A DNA stretch of 64,000 nucleotides from Pedobacter sp. BAL39. Its GTDB lineage: Bacteria; Bacteroidota; Bacteroidia; Sphingobacteriales; Sphingobacteriaceae. The translations under genes and the position numbers were made by a program. How positions within the stretch are numbered: position 1 is the stretch's first letter; every line of letters begins with the position of its first letter. The notes beneath the pieces were generated by a model. The model saw only the letters and a list, made by a program, of their open reading frames with translations, did not search any database and was not told the origin of the DNA. Location: contig NZ_ABCM01000009.1 of the NCBI RefSeq assembly GCF_000170795.1, positions 1 to 64,000 on the forward strand, read 5' to 3'. Positions 36,514-46,344 of the stretch are shown in pieces.

Positions 36514-39500
36514 CTAATTGAAGATGTACCTTACACCAAACTGAGCAGCCCAGCGGGAAGGAATTTGATCCACTCCATAAGCAGTGCCACTTGTAGGTGC
36601 TCTGAAAGTATAACCACCTCCGCCTGCACTGTTGTAACCAATTAAAGAACTGGCATTATTGCTTAAGAAATAAGCCCTACCCCAATCTTTGTTTAACAAT
36701 GCGCCCACGTTAAAGATGTCAACTGACAATTGGATTTTGTTAGAAGTACCTTTAATCATGCCACCTAAATCCTGGATGAATTTTAAGTCGAATGAATGTT
36801 GCCAAGGTAGACGGGCACCATTTCTTTTAGCATATTGACCTCTGATGGTACTTAGATAAGAATCGCCCTCAATGTAAGCATTTAAGGCAGTCCATTGATC
36901 AGCAGCAGTAATTAGAGGAGTTGGATTAGCTCCTGTTGTAACAGCAGGAATATCTACCAATTTGATATCAGCAGCACTTATTGGTACAAAAAGTAAGTCG
37001 TTTCCATTTGAACCATCACCGTTCAAGTCACCATTATACAAATAAGTGAAAGGACTTCCAGATCTTCCTGCGTAGAACACAGCAATTGAAGTACCGAACA
37101 GCTTATTCTTGCCATAATGAATACCATAGTTTAAGCTACCAACAATGCGGTGTCTTGTATCAAAAGTTGAATAAGCAAGAGGTGTATTGTTAGGGTCTAA
37201 AACGATCTGGTTAAACTGCCAGTTAGATACTGCAGTAGAGCTTGTTCCACTATTTACGTCTTTAGCCTCACCATAAGTATACGCTACCATAGCACCCAAA
37301 CCGTTTGCAAAAGATTTTTGCAACTGAGCTGTTAAGCTGTAGGCAGATCCGTTATTGCTGTTTTCAAGTAAAATTGCATTGGTAACTTTAGAATTAACTT
37401 TACCACCGTAAGTAGGCCTGTTATCCTGACCACCAGACAATGCAGGATTAAGAGTACCTGTTACGCCAGCAATATTGATGTCTTTGTAAGTAATGTTGTT
37501 TAGCGTTTTGCTGTAGATAGCCTCTAAAGTTGCTGAGATACCGGCAAAAAGTTTAATATCACCAGCAAAGTTAGACCTGAATACTTGAGGAAGTCTGAAG
37601 TTTGGATCAATTAAGTTCAACTGATAATTACCAGGAGTACCTACCGAAGACTGAAGATTAGGATCAGGCTGGAATCCACCTGGAATTGCCGCGGCACTTG
37701 TCAGCCTTACCTCGCCAGTTAACAAACCGTTGTTAGAAAATTGGTTAGACAACCATACAAATGGAACACGACCTGTGAAAATTCCCGTTCCACCACGTAA
37801 TTGAAGTGTTTTATTTCCAAATACATCATAGTTAAATCCAATTCTTGGAGAAACCAAAGGTCTGCTTTTAGGAGTGATGTCAGTTCTGTAACCAAAAGAT
37901 GAAACGGCAACTGGATTAGCTAAAGGCGTATCGAAGAACAAAGGAACATCAACACGTAGACCAGCTGTAAATCTCAGTTCTGGAGTTACCTGAATATCAT
38001 CCTGTCCATAGAATCCAAGTTGAGCAGCACCAAATTTCGCTTCCCCAGGATTGTCACCGATAGGGAAAATTACTTCTAATCTAGATGGTCTATTAGCCTC
38101 AAAATCAGCTAAGCTATTGAATTGCCAGTAACCATATCTGTTGTTTACGAAAAGGTTTCTGAATTTATAGAACTCATTGTGTGTACCTACAGTGAATGTA
38201 TGGTTACCTGCAAAAATCTTAAAGTTGTCGGTTACCTCAAAGATATCCTGATCTAATTGATTCGCAGTACTACTACGCTCTGAACCGAAAGCAACTGTGT
38301 TTCCAGAAGCGTTAAAGTTCCTGATTTCTACATGAGGAAATAATGAACCTGATGTAGATCTCGCATCTCTTACTCTTGAATAACCCAATAATAAGTTGTT
38401 AGACAAACTTTCAGAAATTGTGCTTCTTAACTCTAACACAGAGATGTTCTGCTCACTATTATTTCTACCACCATTGTTGCCAAAACGAAACGCCGAAGAA
38501 GAGCGGGATAGTACATCATCATAAGCTTTGATATAGTTATGACGCAACATCAATTGATTCTTCGAATTAATGTTCCAGTCTAACCTGGCGAAAATTTTAT
38601 CATTTTGTGTCTCGGCATCAGTACCAGCACTTGAACCTACGTCATAACCATATGTATTTCTTACATAAGTAGACAGTGCATCAGCCTGCGCAACCGTTAA
38701 AACTGCTCCAGGATCACCGGCATTATTAATGGTGGGTTGTTTTTTCCTTCCCATCTCGCCGTTTACGAAGAAGAACAATTTATCTTTAACAATAGGTCCA
38801 CCTACTCTGAATCCATACTGGTAATCTGTAAAATCAGCTGATTTCAACCCATTTGGAGTTTTACCTACAGTGGATTGGTTACGCCCAAAACCATAAATAG
38901 AGCCTTCAACTCTGTTCGTACCTGAGCGGGTGATTGCATTTACGCCAGCACCGGTGAAGTTACCATAAGTAACATCATAAGGAGCTAACACGACTTGAAT
39001 CTCCTGAATTGCATCCAAAGAAATTGGCTGAGTATTCGCACCGCTTCCTGGAGTGATCGCAGAACTTGAAGCAGCAAAAACGTCATTATTTACAGCTCCA
39101 TCAATTGTGATGCTGTTAAATCTTTGGTTAGCACCGCCGAAAGAGTTACCATTAGCCTGTGGTGTAACACGATAGAAATCAGACAATGAACGATTCAATG
39201 TAGGTAAAGTTTCCAATTGTTCTTTACTGATGCTGGTAGACGCACCATTCTTTTTACTATTGAATATTGCATCACGTGTACCAACAACCTGCACCTGCTC
39301 CAGAGTTACGCCCTCATCTTTCAATACAATGTTCAATGAAAAAGGCTCGCCTAATTTCAAAGTGATGTTATCAAATTCCTGAGGCTGGAAACCTACGAAT
39401 GTGACGACAACTTTGTAAGTTCCACCAACACGCATGTTTGCGATGTTAAAACGACCTTCAGCGTTCGTTCCTGCCGTATAGGTTGTTCCTGTTGAGATTT

Positions 39501-39654
39501 GCGTTGCTTTAACGCTGGCACCAGGTAGCGGGCCTTTTGCATCTCTGACTGAGCCTGTCATACTGGAAGTCGTTACCTGTGCATAAGCACCAGATAATGA
39601 ACCAACAAAGGCAAAGACAATTACTACGATTTTTAATAGTAAAGATTTCTTCAT
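36514..39654 (-). CDS. TonB-dependent receptor, Oar-like, with carboxypeptidase-like N-domain
   Basis: This 1046-residue outer-membrane receptor has a signal peptide (1-25), then a carboxypeptidase regulatory-like beta-sandwich (about 28-115, SSMTGSVRDAKGPLPGASVK). A plug domain (about 120-260) with a LETLPTLNRSLSDFYR box follows, then a long beta-barrel ending in QFGVRYIFN, a C-terminal aromatic tail. The Oar-type family is involved in surface adhesion or uptake of large substrates; the ligand here is unknown. No SusD partner is adjacent, unlike polysaccharide loci. TonB at 26139 would energise it. Confidence 0.9.
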   Translation of the reverse strand: MKKSLLLKIVVIVFAFVGSLSGAYAQVTTSSMTGSVRDAKGPLPGASVKATQISTGTTYTAGTNAEGRFNIANMRVGGTYKVVVTFVGFQPQEFDNITLKLGEPFSLNIVLKDEGVTLEQVQVVGTRDAIFNSKKNGASTSISKEQLETLPTLNRSLSDFYRVTPQANGNSFGGANQRFNSITIDGAVNNDVFAASSSAITPGSGANTQPISLDAIQEIQVVLAPYDVTYGNFTGAGVNAITRSGTNRVEGSIYGFGRNQSTVGKTPNGLKSADFTDYQYGFRVGGPIVKDKLFFFVNGEMGRKKQPTINNAGDPGAVLTVAQADALSTYVRNTYGYDVGSSAGTDAETQNDKIFARLDWNINSKNQLMLRHNYIKAYDDVLSRSSSAFRFGNNGGRNNSEQNISVLELRSTISESLSNNLLLGYSRVRDARSTSGSLFPHVEIRNFNASGNTVAFGSERSSTANQLDQDIFEVTDNFKIFAGNHTFTVGTHNEFYKFRNLFVNNRYGYWQFNSLADFEANRPSRLEVIFPIGDNPGEAKFGAAQLGFYGQDDIQVTPELRFTAGLRVDVPLFFDTPLANPVAVSSFGYRTDITPKSRPLVSPRIGFNYDVFGNKTLQLRGGTGIFTGRVPFVWLSNQFSNNGLLTGEVRLTSAAAIPGGFQPDPNLQSSVGTPGNYQLNLIDPNFRLPQVFRSNFAGDIKLFAGISATLEAIYSKTLNNITYKDINIAGVTGTLNPALSGGQDNRPTYGGKVNSKVTNAILLENSNNGSAYSLTAQLQKSFANGLGAMVAYTYGEAKDVNSGTSSTAVSNWQFNQIVLDPNNTPLAYSTFDTRHRIVGSLNYGIHYGKNKLFGTSIAVFYAGRSGSPFTYLYNGDLNGDGSNGNDLLFVPISAADIKLVDIPAVTTGANPTPLITAADQWTALNAYIEGDSYLSTIRGQYAKRNGARLPWQHSFDLKFIQDLGGMIKGTSNKIQLSVDIFNVGALLNKDWGRAYFLSNNASSLIGYNSAGGGGYTFRAPTSGTAYGVDQIPSRWAAQFGVRYIFN

Positions 39655-39708
39655 ACTTTTTTATGTAAGTTTTTATTGTTTTTGATATTTAATTTTAAAA
39701 TATCGCCA

Positions 39709-39745
39709 CAAAAATAAATATTAATTTGTGTCCGGGAACGTTTCC
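39709..39745 (-). promoter_or_regulatory. Promoter and palindrome upstream of the receptor gene
   Basis: The minus strand has TATTTTTG (39716-39709), an exact -7 box. GGGAACGTTTCC (39734-39745) is a near-perfect 12-bp palindrome with a central CG, resembling LacI/GalR operators, and would overlap the -33 region. No LacI gene is in the window. Confidence 0.4.
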
Positions 39746-39930
39746 AATGTTAAATAATTATTAAATACGTCATTTCTTTTCAACATTTAACACCAGATTG
39801 AAATATCTAACTTACAGTTTACCAGTAATTTGAAATCAGTCTAAACAGCCCTTTCCTTCATCCCAATGTAACATAATGATGAAAACAGTAATTGGAAAAT
39901 CATAGAAGCTTTATTAATGAACATTTTTTT

Positions 39931-39938
39931 TAATTTTG
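39931..39938 (+). promoter_or_regulatory. -7 box of lpdA
   Basis: TAATTTTG matches TAnnTTTG exactly, 35 bases before the start codon. A weak -33 (TTTA, 39910-39913) lies 17 bases upstream. Confidence 0.45.
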
Positions 39939-39973
39939 GCAATTACTATAAGACTAATTTCCTTTAATAAGAT

Positions 39974-41362
39974 ATGAACTACGATGTAATTGTAATAGGC
40001 AGCGGTCCTGGTGGATATGTAGCTGCAATCAGAGCTTCTCAGCTAGGTTTAAAAACAGCAGTGATAGAACGTGAGTCTTTAGGCGGCATCTGCCTGAACT
40101 GGGGTTGTATCCCGACAAAAGCTTTGTTAAAAAGTGCGCAGGTTTTTGAATACATCAACCACGCTGCTGAATACGGCATCAAGACTGCTGAAGCAGAAGC
40201 AGATTTTGCGGCAGTCATCAAACGTAGTCGCGGTGTTGCCGACGGAATGAGCAAAGGTGTTCAGTTCTTAATGAAAAAGAACAAGATTGATGTCATCATG
40301 GGTACTGCCAAAGTGAAATCTGGAAGTAAGGTCGAAGTTAAAGGTGCTGATGGCTCACAAAAAGAATATACAGCCACCAGCATCATTGTCGCCACTGGCG
40401 GCAGGTCAAGAGAATTGCCTAACCTCAAACAGGATGGTAAAAAAGTGATTGGTTACAGACAGGCAATGGTATTGCCGGAGCAACCTAAATCTATGGTTGT
40501 TGTCGGATCAGGCGCCATCGGTGTAGAGTTCGCCTACTTCTATGCTACTTTAGGCACTAAAGTAACAGTGGTTGAATTCATGGACAATATCGTTCCTGTG
40601 GAAGATGAAGACATCTCAAAACAACTGTTACGCAGCTTCAAAAAAGCAGGCATCGAAGTGATGACTTCTTCGAGCGTGGAATCTGTAGATACCAGCGGTG
40701 CAGGCTGCAAAGTGCAGGTAAAAACAGCTTCGGGAATGCAGACTATTGAATGTGACATCGTCCTTTCTGCTGCTGGTGTAGTAGCCAACATCGAAAATAT
40801 CGGTCTGGAAGAAACAGGCATCAAAACTGAAAAAGGTAAAGTAGTGGTAGATCAGTTTTACAATACGTCCGTAAAAGGATACTATGCAATCGGTGACATC
40901 GTTGGCGGACAGTCCCTGGCTCACGTTGCTTCAGCAGAAGGCATCATCTGCGTGGAGAAAATTGCAGGACACCACCCTGAGCCTTTAGATTACAACAACA
41001 TTCCTGGATGTACTTACTGTACTCCTGAGATCGCTTCGGTAGGTTACACTGAAAAAGCAGCCAAGGCGGCAGGCTATGAGTTGAAGATCGGAAAGTTTCC
41101 ATTCTCGGCATCTGGTAAAGCAAGTGCTGCAGGTGCTAAAGACGGATTCATCAAAATGATCTATGACGCCAAATATGGTGAGTTACTGGGCGCACACATG
41201 ATTGGTGCAAACGTAACCGAAATGATCGCTGAAATCGTTGTTGCCCGTAAATTGGAAACTACTGGTCATGAAATCCTGAAAGCGGTTCACCCACACCCGA
41301 CCATGAGCGAAGCCATTATGGAGGCTACAGCTGATGCTTACGGCGAGGTTATCCACTTATAA
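39974..41362 (+). CDS. lpdA: Dihydrolipoyl dehydrogenase
   Basis: This 462-residue flavoenzyme (E3) reoxidises dihydrolipoamide in pyruvate and 2-oxoglutarate dehydrogenase and in glycine cleavage. GSGPGGY near the start binds FAD. GGICLNWGCIPTKALL (about residues 35-50) holds the redox-active disulfide. VVGSGAIGVEFAYFY (about 176-190) is the NAD site, and HPHPTMSEAIMEA near the C-terminus holds the catalytic His. The matching E1 and E2 genes are not in the window, so which complex it serves is not shown. Confidence 0.95.
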   Translation: MNYDVIVIGSGPGGYVAAIRASQLGLKTAVIERESLGGICLNWGCIPTKALLKSAQVFEYINHAAEYGIKTAEAEADFAAVIKRSRGVADGMSKGVQFLMKKNKIDVIMGTAKVKSGSKVEVKGADGSQKEYTATSIIVATGGRSRELPNLKQDGKKVIGYRQAMVLPEQPKSMVVVGSGAIGVEFAYFYATLGTKVTVVEFMDNIVPVEDEDISKQLLRSFKKAGIEVMTSSSVESVDTSGAGCKVQVKTASGMQTIECDIVLSAAGVVANIENIGLEETGIKTEKGKVVVDQFYNTSVKGYYAIGDIVGGQSLAHVASAEGIICVEKIAGHHPEPLDYNNIPGCTYCTPEIASVGYTEKAAKAAGYELKIGKFPFSASGKASAAGAKDGFIKMIYDAKYGELLGAHMIGANVTEMIAEIVVARKLETTGHEILKAVHPHPTMSEAIMEATADAYGEVIHL

Positions 41363-41367
41363 TTTAT

Positions 41368-41392
41368 ATACTTTCTGTATTGCAGAAAGTAT
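41368..41392 (+). terminator. Hairpin just after lpdA
   Basis: ATACTTTCTG (41368-41377) pairs with CAGAAAGTAT (41383-41392). It lacks a T run and lies just before a stronger terminator, so it may stabilise the 3' end. Confidence 0.5.
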
Positions 41393-41400
41393 CTATTTCG

Positions 41401-41434
41401 AAAAACCTGTTGAATCTCTTCAACAGGTTTTTTT
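41401..41434 (+). terminator. Terminator of lpdA
   Basis: A 14-bp perfect stem (41401-41414 with 41419-41432) with TCTC loop ends in a T run. Confidence 0.9.
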
Positions 41435-41470
41435 ATACATTTACCTTTTTCAAACCCAATTTTCAAGAAG

Positions 41471-42310
41471 ATGAATTTACATACGATCGATACCGGATTT
41501 TTCAAGTTGGATGGTGGTGCCATGTTTGGTGTAGTACCTAAAACCATCTGGCAAAAAACAACCCCCGCAGATGAGAACAACCTATGCACCTGGGCCATGC
41601 GCTGTCTACTGATAGAAGACGGTGACCGGTTGATCCTTATCGATAATGGAATTGGAGGCAAACAGGATGCAAAGTTCATGGGTCACTACTACCTGCACGG
41701 TGATGCTACACTGGACTCCTCTCTTGCGGCAAAAGGTTTCTCGAGAGATGACATCACCGACGTATTTCTCACACACCTGCACTTTGATCACTGTGGCGGC
41801 TCTATCGTGCGCAAGAACGGCCTTCTACAACCTGCATTCAAAAATGCGCTATTCTGGAGCAATGAGAAACATTGGGACTGGGCCATACATCCGAATGCAA
41901 GGGAGAAAGCTTCTTTTCTTAAAGAAAACATCATGCCGATCCAGGAAAGTGGCCAACTTCGTTTTATACCGGATCAGGAAGGGGTACACTTCCGCGAAGA
42001 CATCAACATCAGGTTCGCTTATGGTCATACAGACGCAATGATGCTTCCTCAAATCCAGTACAAAGGAAAAACCATCGTTTATATGGCTGACCTACTCCCT
42101 TCTGTCGCGCACATCCCTCTACCCTATGTAATGGGTTATGACATGTTCCCTATGCAAACCCTGAAGGAAAAACAGGCCTTCCTGGAAGAAGCAGCAGAAA
42201 AAGAATACATCCTTTACCTGGAACATGATGCAGTGCATGAATGCTGTACTGTTAAGCAAACAGAAAAAGGAGTCAGGCTCGACCAGACCTTCGACCTAGC
42301 CCATTTATAA
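41471..42310 (+). CDS. MBL-fold metallo-hydrolase
   Basis: This is a 279-residue metallo-beta-lactamase-fold protein. The metal motif FLTHLHFDHCGG (about residues 97-108) is followed by further His and Asp ligands, including GHTDAMMLPQ near 190 and EHDAVHE near 255. It lacks a signal peptide. The layout resembles the AHL-lactonase and carbamate-like MBL groups, but the substrate cannot be told. It stands alone between lpdA and rpoD. Confidence 0.8.
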   Translation: MNLHTIDTGFFKLDGGAMFGVVPKTIWQKTTPADENNLCTWAMRCLLIEDGDRLILIDNGIGGKQDAKFMGHYYLHGDATLDSSLAAKGFSRDDITDVFLTHLHFDHCGGSIVRKNGLLQPAFKNALFWSNEKHWDWAIHPNAREKASFLKENIMPIQESGQLRFIPDQEGVHFREDINIRFAYGHTDAMMLPQIQYKGKTIVYMADLLPSVAHIPLPYVMGYDMFPMQTLKEKQAFLEEAAEKEYILYLEHDAVHECCTVKQTEKGVRLDQTFDLAHL

Positions 42311-42856
42311 AGCAGATCGTTAAAATTTGTAAGGTTAGAACCGGGCTTGAAGGTGCACTTGAAACACAAGCAGGAGTAAGTACGGCCCACTAATACTGCA
42401 TTATGCAGATCATAAAGCACTGAACTAAACACCTAGAGAGCCATGTAAATACTGCTGAGTTTCCGGAAAACTGAAAAAATAAATGCCTGTCAATCTTTCC
42501 GGAAGCGTTTTGACTTCCTACTGACTACAATTATCGGACGCTATTATAGTCATAAAAACGGGACGAACCTGTCAGTCCCAAAATCCTACAAAAATAAGAC
42601 AAATCATTTTTTTACTTAAACTTCTTGTGATTGTGATTAATATTCAGCATTATATATTGTTTTACAACAAATTTATTCGTAGCAGCAAAGGTGCTTTAAA
42701 GCACTGACAAAAGTGTTTTGGAATAATTTTTGCTACTCTGACATTGTATAAATAACAGATGTAAAGTGTAACGTTTTCAGGAATTTATGTATATAAATTG
42801 CCTTTAAATTCTTACTTTTGCACGTTCAACACATAAAAGAGTACCAAAGTATATAA
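42311..42856. other. Long leader region upstream of rpoD
   Basis: This 546-base gap contains no ORF of note. A perfect 14-bp palindrome, GTGCTTTAAAGCAC, lies at 42691-42704. The rpoD -7 box is at 42813. The AT-rich tail from about 42590 resembles other promoter regions in the window. No ncRNA family was recognised. Confidence 0.4.
42813..42820 (+). promoter_or_regulatory. -7 box of rpoD
   Basis: TACTTTTG matches TAnnTTTG exactly, 36 bases before the start codon. No -33 TTTG was found at the right spacing. Confidence 0.5.
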
Positions 42857-43717
42857 ATGAGACAACTCAAAATCACGCAATCAATTACCAACCGCGAAAG
42901 TCAGTCCCTGGATAAATACCTTCACGAAATTGGTAAAGTCGATTTAATCACCGCAGAGGAAGAAGTAATACTAGCAAGGAAAATACGCGAGGGAGATCAG
43001 GCAGCATTAGAACGTTTAACTAAAACCAACTTGCGCTTTGTCGTCTCTGTGGCGAAACAATATCAGAATCAAGGACTGACATTGGGTGATTTGATCAACG
43101 AGGGTAACCTGGGTCTGATTAAGGCAGCCAAACGCTTTGATGAGACTAAAGGTTTCAAATTTATATCCTACGCAGTATGGTGGATCCGTCAGTCTATTCT
43201 TCAGGCCATCGCAGAGCAAAGCCGTATCGTTCGTTTACCTTTGAACCAGGTAGGCTCACTCAGCAAAATCAGTAAGGCCTTTTCTAAACTGGAGCAGGAA
43301 TATGAACGTGAGCCTTCTCCGGAAGAACTGGCAGATATCCTGGAAACTACGGTAGACAAGATCTCTGACACACTGAGCAACTCTGGCCGTCACGTATCCA
43401 TGGATGCACCATTTGTTCAAGGTGAGGAAAACACCTTATTGGATGTATTGGAAAATCACGAACCAAATACGGATAGCAGCCTGATCAACGAATCTTTATC
43501 TGAGGAGATCAAACGTTCCCTGTCTACATTGACTGAACGTGAGCGTGAAATTATTGTACTCTTCTTCGGACTGAGCACCAATCACCCACTCTCCCTGGAA
43601 GAAATCGGCGAGAAATTTAACCTGACACGCGAACGTGTACGCCAGATTAAAGATAAGGCACTGCAACGTCTGCGCCATACCTCAAGAAGCAAAATCTTAA
43701 AATCATACCTTGGATAA
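42857..43717 (+). CDS. rpoD: RNA polymerase sigma factor RpoD (primary, Bacteroidetes type)
   Basis: This 286-residue housekeeping sigma factor binds core RNA polymerase and recognises the -7/-33 promoters seen across the window. Region 1.2 ([21 protein letters not shown]) starts at about 17, region 2 includes [21 protein letters not shown] (WWIRQSI near 108), region 3 follows, and region 4.2 has [18 protein letters not shown] near 255-272. Region 1.1 is absent, so it is much shorter than E. coli RpoD (613), as is normal in this phylum. Confidence 0.94.
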   Translation: MRQLKITQSITNRESQSLDKYLHEIGKVDLITAEEEVILARKIREGDQAALERLTKTNLRFVVSVAKQYQNQGLTLGDLINEGNLGLIKAAKRFDETKGFKFISYAVWWIRQSILQAIAEQSRIVRLPLNQVGSLSKISKAFSKLEQEYEREPSPEELADILETTVDKISDTLSNSGRHVSMDAPFVQGEENTLLDVLENHEPNTDSSLINESLSEEIKRSLSTLTEREREIIVLFFGLSTNHPLSLEEIGEKFNLTRERVRQIKDKALQRLRHTSRSKILKSYLG

Positions 43718-43760
43718 ACATCAATTCCAGCCCCGGGTTTCCGGAGACAAATTATAATTA

Positions 43761-43797
43761 AAAAGATTGGGTACTCACCCAATCTTTTTTACTTTTG
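43761..43797 (+). promoter_or_regulatory. rpoD terminator overlapping the promoter of the GAPDH gene
   Basis: A perfect 12-bp stem (43761-43772 with 43777-43788) with ACTC loop ends in TTTT and would terminate rpoD. The -7 box TACTTTTG (43790-43797) begins in this T tract, and ATTG (43766-43769) inside the stem is 20 bases upstream as a -33. One sequence thus appears to end rpoD and start the next gene. Confidence 0.65.
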
Positions 43798-43824
43798 TGG
43801 CATTCTAACCAAAATATCCTTAGT

Positions 43825-45273
43825 ATGTTACAGAAATACCAATCCGAGTTTCAAAGCTGGATTGAAAAAGAAAAAAAAGCCATTGAATTGATCAATGTGG
43901 TGGGACAGCTTTGGTTCGACCGGTCAATTGAACTCGTGCTCTTCCGTAAACCTTTATTTGACATTGGCAGCAGCGAGATCCTCGCCCACCACCAGTATGC
44001 CAAGGAAGTCAGCGGCAAAGACATCGGGATCTATGAAACACTCGAAATTGCCACCACCATCGCCAAATGTAACCTCGCCCCTTCAAGGGTAGATATCGGC
44101 AGGCTCACCTCTGAATGGCTGGAAGAATACCACAACTTCCCTACCCTGCAGGATTTCGTCATCACCAAACTGGGTAACCACATCGGCAAAGATAAAATCA
44201 GTCTGAACCCTAAAGATGTGGTCTTGTTTGGCTTCGGAAGAATCGGCAGAATTGCAGCAAGGGAGCTCATCCTCCAAGCTGGTAAAGGCGAACAACTCCG
44301 TCTCCGGGCAATCGTTACCAGGAGTTACAGTGATGAAGAACTGATCAAAAGAGCAGAACTCCTGCGCACCGATTCTATCCACGGCCCCTTTAACGGTACC
44401 ATCACTGAGGATTTTGAAAATAAAGCACTCATCATTAACGGTCAGACGATCTATTTTATTCTTGCAGAAAACCCCGAAGAAGTCGACTATACTGCATATG
44501 ATATTAATGATGCATTGCTCATCGACAACACAGGCATCTTCCGCGACCGTGAGGGCCTTAGCAAACACCTAAAGGCAAAAGGAATTAGCAAAGTACTGCT
44601 GACAGCCCCTGCTAAAGGCGACATCCCCAATGTTGTGGCAGGCATCAATGACATAGACATTGACTTCAGTAATGCCGACGTCATTTCAAATGCCTCCTGC
44701 ACCACCAATGCCATTGTGCCTGTACTTAAATTGATGGACGATGCTTTTGGCATCGAAAAAGGACACATTGAAACCGTGCATTCTTATACCAACGACCAGA
44801 ACCTGCTGGATAATTATCATAAGAAATACCGGAGGGGAAGGGCTGCAGCACTTAACCTTGTGATTACGGAAACCGGTGCTGACAAAGCCGTGGCCAAGGT
44901 CATCCCGCATCTTGGAGGCAAATTAACTGGAAATGCAGTTCGTGTACCTACGCCGAACGTGTCACTGGCCATCTTAAACCTTTCTTTAAATACAGTAACC
45001 TCCAAAGAAGAAGTGTCAGAAATGTTGAGGAATGCTTCTCTTTTCGGCGATCTGTCTGAGCAAATTGAATATTCCATTTCCAATGAACTGGTGAGCTCCG
45101 ACCTCATCGGCAACAGTCACGCTTCCATTATTGATGGCCCTGCAACCATTATCTCCAGAGACCAAAAGTCTGTCGTCCTTTACACCTGGTACGACAATGA
45201 ATACGGCTACACCAGGCAGGTCATCCGGGTAGCAAAAAAGCTGGCTGGTGTGGTACGGCTGACTTATTATTAA
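43825..45273 (+). CDS. Glyceraldehyde-3-phosphate dehydrogenase, long form
   Basis: This 482-residue enzyme oxidises glyceraldehyde 3-phosphate to 1,3-bisphosphoglycerate with NAD(P). VVLFGFGRIGRIAARELI binds the nucleotide, SNASCTTNAIVPVLK carries the catalytic Cys, and HSYTNDQNLLD and VRVPTPNVSL follow. An N-terminal extension of about 130 residues before the Rossmann motif makes it longer than standard GAPDH (about 335) and matches the long Bacteroidetes form. The start is ATG 43825; an in-frame TTG at 43795 lies within the -7 promoter box and cannot be used. Confidence 0.93.
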   Translation: MLQKYQSEFQSWIEKEKKAIELINVVGQLWFDRSIELVLFRKPLFDIGSSEILAHHQYAKEVSGKDIGIYETLEIATTIAKCNLAPSRVDIGRLTSEWLEEYHNFPTLQDFVITKLGNHIGKDKISLNPKDVVLFGFGRIGRIAARELILQAGKGEQLRLRAIVTRSYSDEELIKRAELLRTDSIHGPFNGTITEDFENKALIINGQTIYFILAENPEEVDYTAYDINDALLIDNTGIFRDREGLSKHLKAKGISKVLLTAPAKGDIPNVVAGINDIDIDFSNADVISNASCTTNAIVPVLKLMDDAFGIEKGHIETVHSYTNDQNLLDNYHKKYRRGRAAALNLVITETGADKAVAKVIPHLGGKLTGNAVRVPTPNVSLAILNLSLNTVTSKEEVSEMLRNASLFGDLSEQIEYSISNELVSSDLIGNSHASIIDGPATIISRDQKSVVLYTWYDNEYGYTRQVIRVAKKLAGVVRLTYY

Positions 45274-45297
45274 GCTGTCCAATAAAATATCATAAAG

Positions 45298-45333
45298 AGG
45301 CCGGCAAAATAATAATCCTACCGGCCTTTTTTA
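45298..45333 (+). terminator. Terminator of the GAPDH gene
   Basis: AGGCCGG (45298-45304) pairs with CCGGCCT (45321-45327) around a 16-nt loop, followed by TTTTT. Confidence 0.75.
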
Positions 45334-45360
45334 ATGTCATGCATCAATGAAAGCTGAACA

Positions 45361-46344
45361 TTAAAACTGCGAAAGTTTTGGTTTGCTTTCTACAATATCT
45401 TCTATACGCAGCAGCAACTCAGTTGTCAGCAAAGGCAGGACCTCCAACGCTGTCAGATTTTCCTTCAATTGTTCTGGTTTTGAAGCGCCCAGTATCACTG
45501 TACTTACATGAGGATTCGTCAGACACCAGGCAAGGGATAACTTTGCCAATGGCACATTCAATTCATCTGCAATTTTCTGAAGCGCTGCAGCCTTTTTCAA
45601 TTTATCGTCCGTTAGCAGTGCATCTTTCAACCACTCATTACCTTTCACATCAAGACGGGTATCCTTCGCTTTACCGGAGGTATATTTCCCAGATAAAACT
45701 CCTGAAGCGAGCGGCGACCAGATGGTGATGCCTAGTCCATATTCATTTAACAATAACAAGTAATCATTTTCAACCTTATTGCGCTCAAAAAGGTTGTACT
45801 GTGGCTGCTCCATCGTCGGGCCTATCAAATGATATTGTTTGGCGACGCGGATAGCTTCCATAATTTCGACCGCACTCCATTCAGAGGTTCCCCAATAGAG
45901 AATCTTTCCTTGCTGTAAAAGTGTATTCATCGCCCATACGGTTTCCTCTATTGGTGTATTTTTATCAGGACGATGGCAAAAGTAAAGATCCAGGTAATCT
46001 ACCTGCAACCGTTTTAACGCCGCATTACAGGCCTCAATAATATGTTTACGCGACAACCCAATCCGGTTGGGGCCTTTCTGTGCGGTTCCGAAAAACACTT
46101 TACTGGACACGACAAACGACTCACGTTCCCATTTTTTTGCTTTGAGGATTTTCCCCATTACTTCTTCCGATTTCCCCTCTGCATAACCTTCCGCGTTATC
46201 AAAAAAATTCACTCCTGCATCATAAGCCAAACCCATTAATTCATCTGCAGTTTTGTCGCTGATTTGTGCACCAAAGGTCAGCCAGCTACCCAGCGAAAGG
46301 GAACTCAGCTGTATGCCTGATTTCCCAAGTCTTCTATATTCCAT
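45361..46344 (-). CDS. Aldo/keto reductase (Kv-beta-like)
   Basis: This 327-residue NADPH-dependent reductase has the AKR barrel. Catalytic residues are recognisable: NFFDNAEGYAEG (Asp and Tyr), VVSSKVFFG (Lys) and YFCHRPDKN (His). Sequence such as RLGKSGIQLSSLSLGSWLTFG and LASGVLSGKY resembles the potassium-channel beta-subunit and YghZ-like AKRs, which reduce aldehydes. The physiological substrate is unknown. Confidence 0.9.
   Translation of the reverse strand: MEYRRLGKSGIQLSSLSLGSWLTFGAQISDKTADELMGLAYDAGVNFFDNAEGYAEGKSEEVMGKILKAKKWERESFVVSSKVFFGTAQKGPNRIGLSRKHIIEACNAALKRLQVDYLDLYFCHRPDKNTPIEETVWAMNTLLQQGKILYWGTSEWSAVEIMEAIRVAKQYHLIGPTMEQPQYNLFERNKVENDYLLLLNEYGLGITIWSPLASGVLSGKYTSGKAKDTRLDVKGNEWLKDALLTDDKLKKAAALQKIADELNVPLAKLSLAWCLTNPHVSTVILGASKPEQLKENLTALEVLPLLTTELLLRIEDIVESKPKLSQF

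Larger units (their letters stand above)
39655..39973. other. Divergent intergenic region with two promoters
   Basis: This 319-base gap separates the receptor gene (minus) and lpdA (plus). It holds both promoter elements listed and a palindrome at 39734. No gene or RNA is apparent. Confidence 0.5.

Noticed and set aside
43795-43824. TTG start for the GAPDH gene
   Set aside because: It lies inside the -7 promoter box; ATG 43825 follows the expected transcription start.
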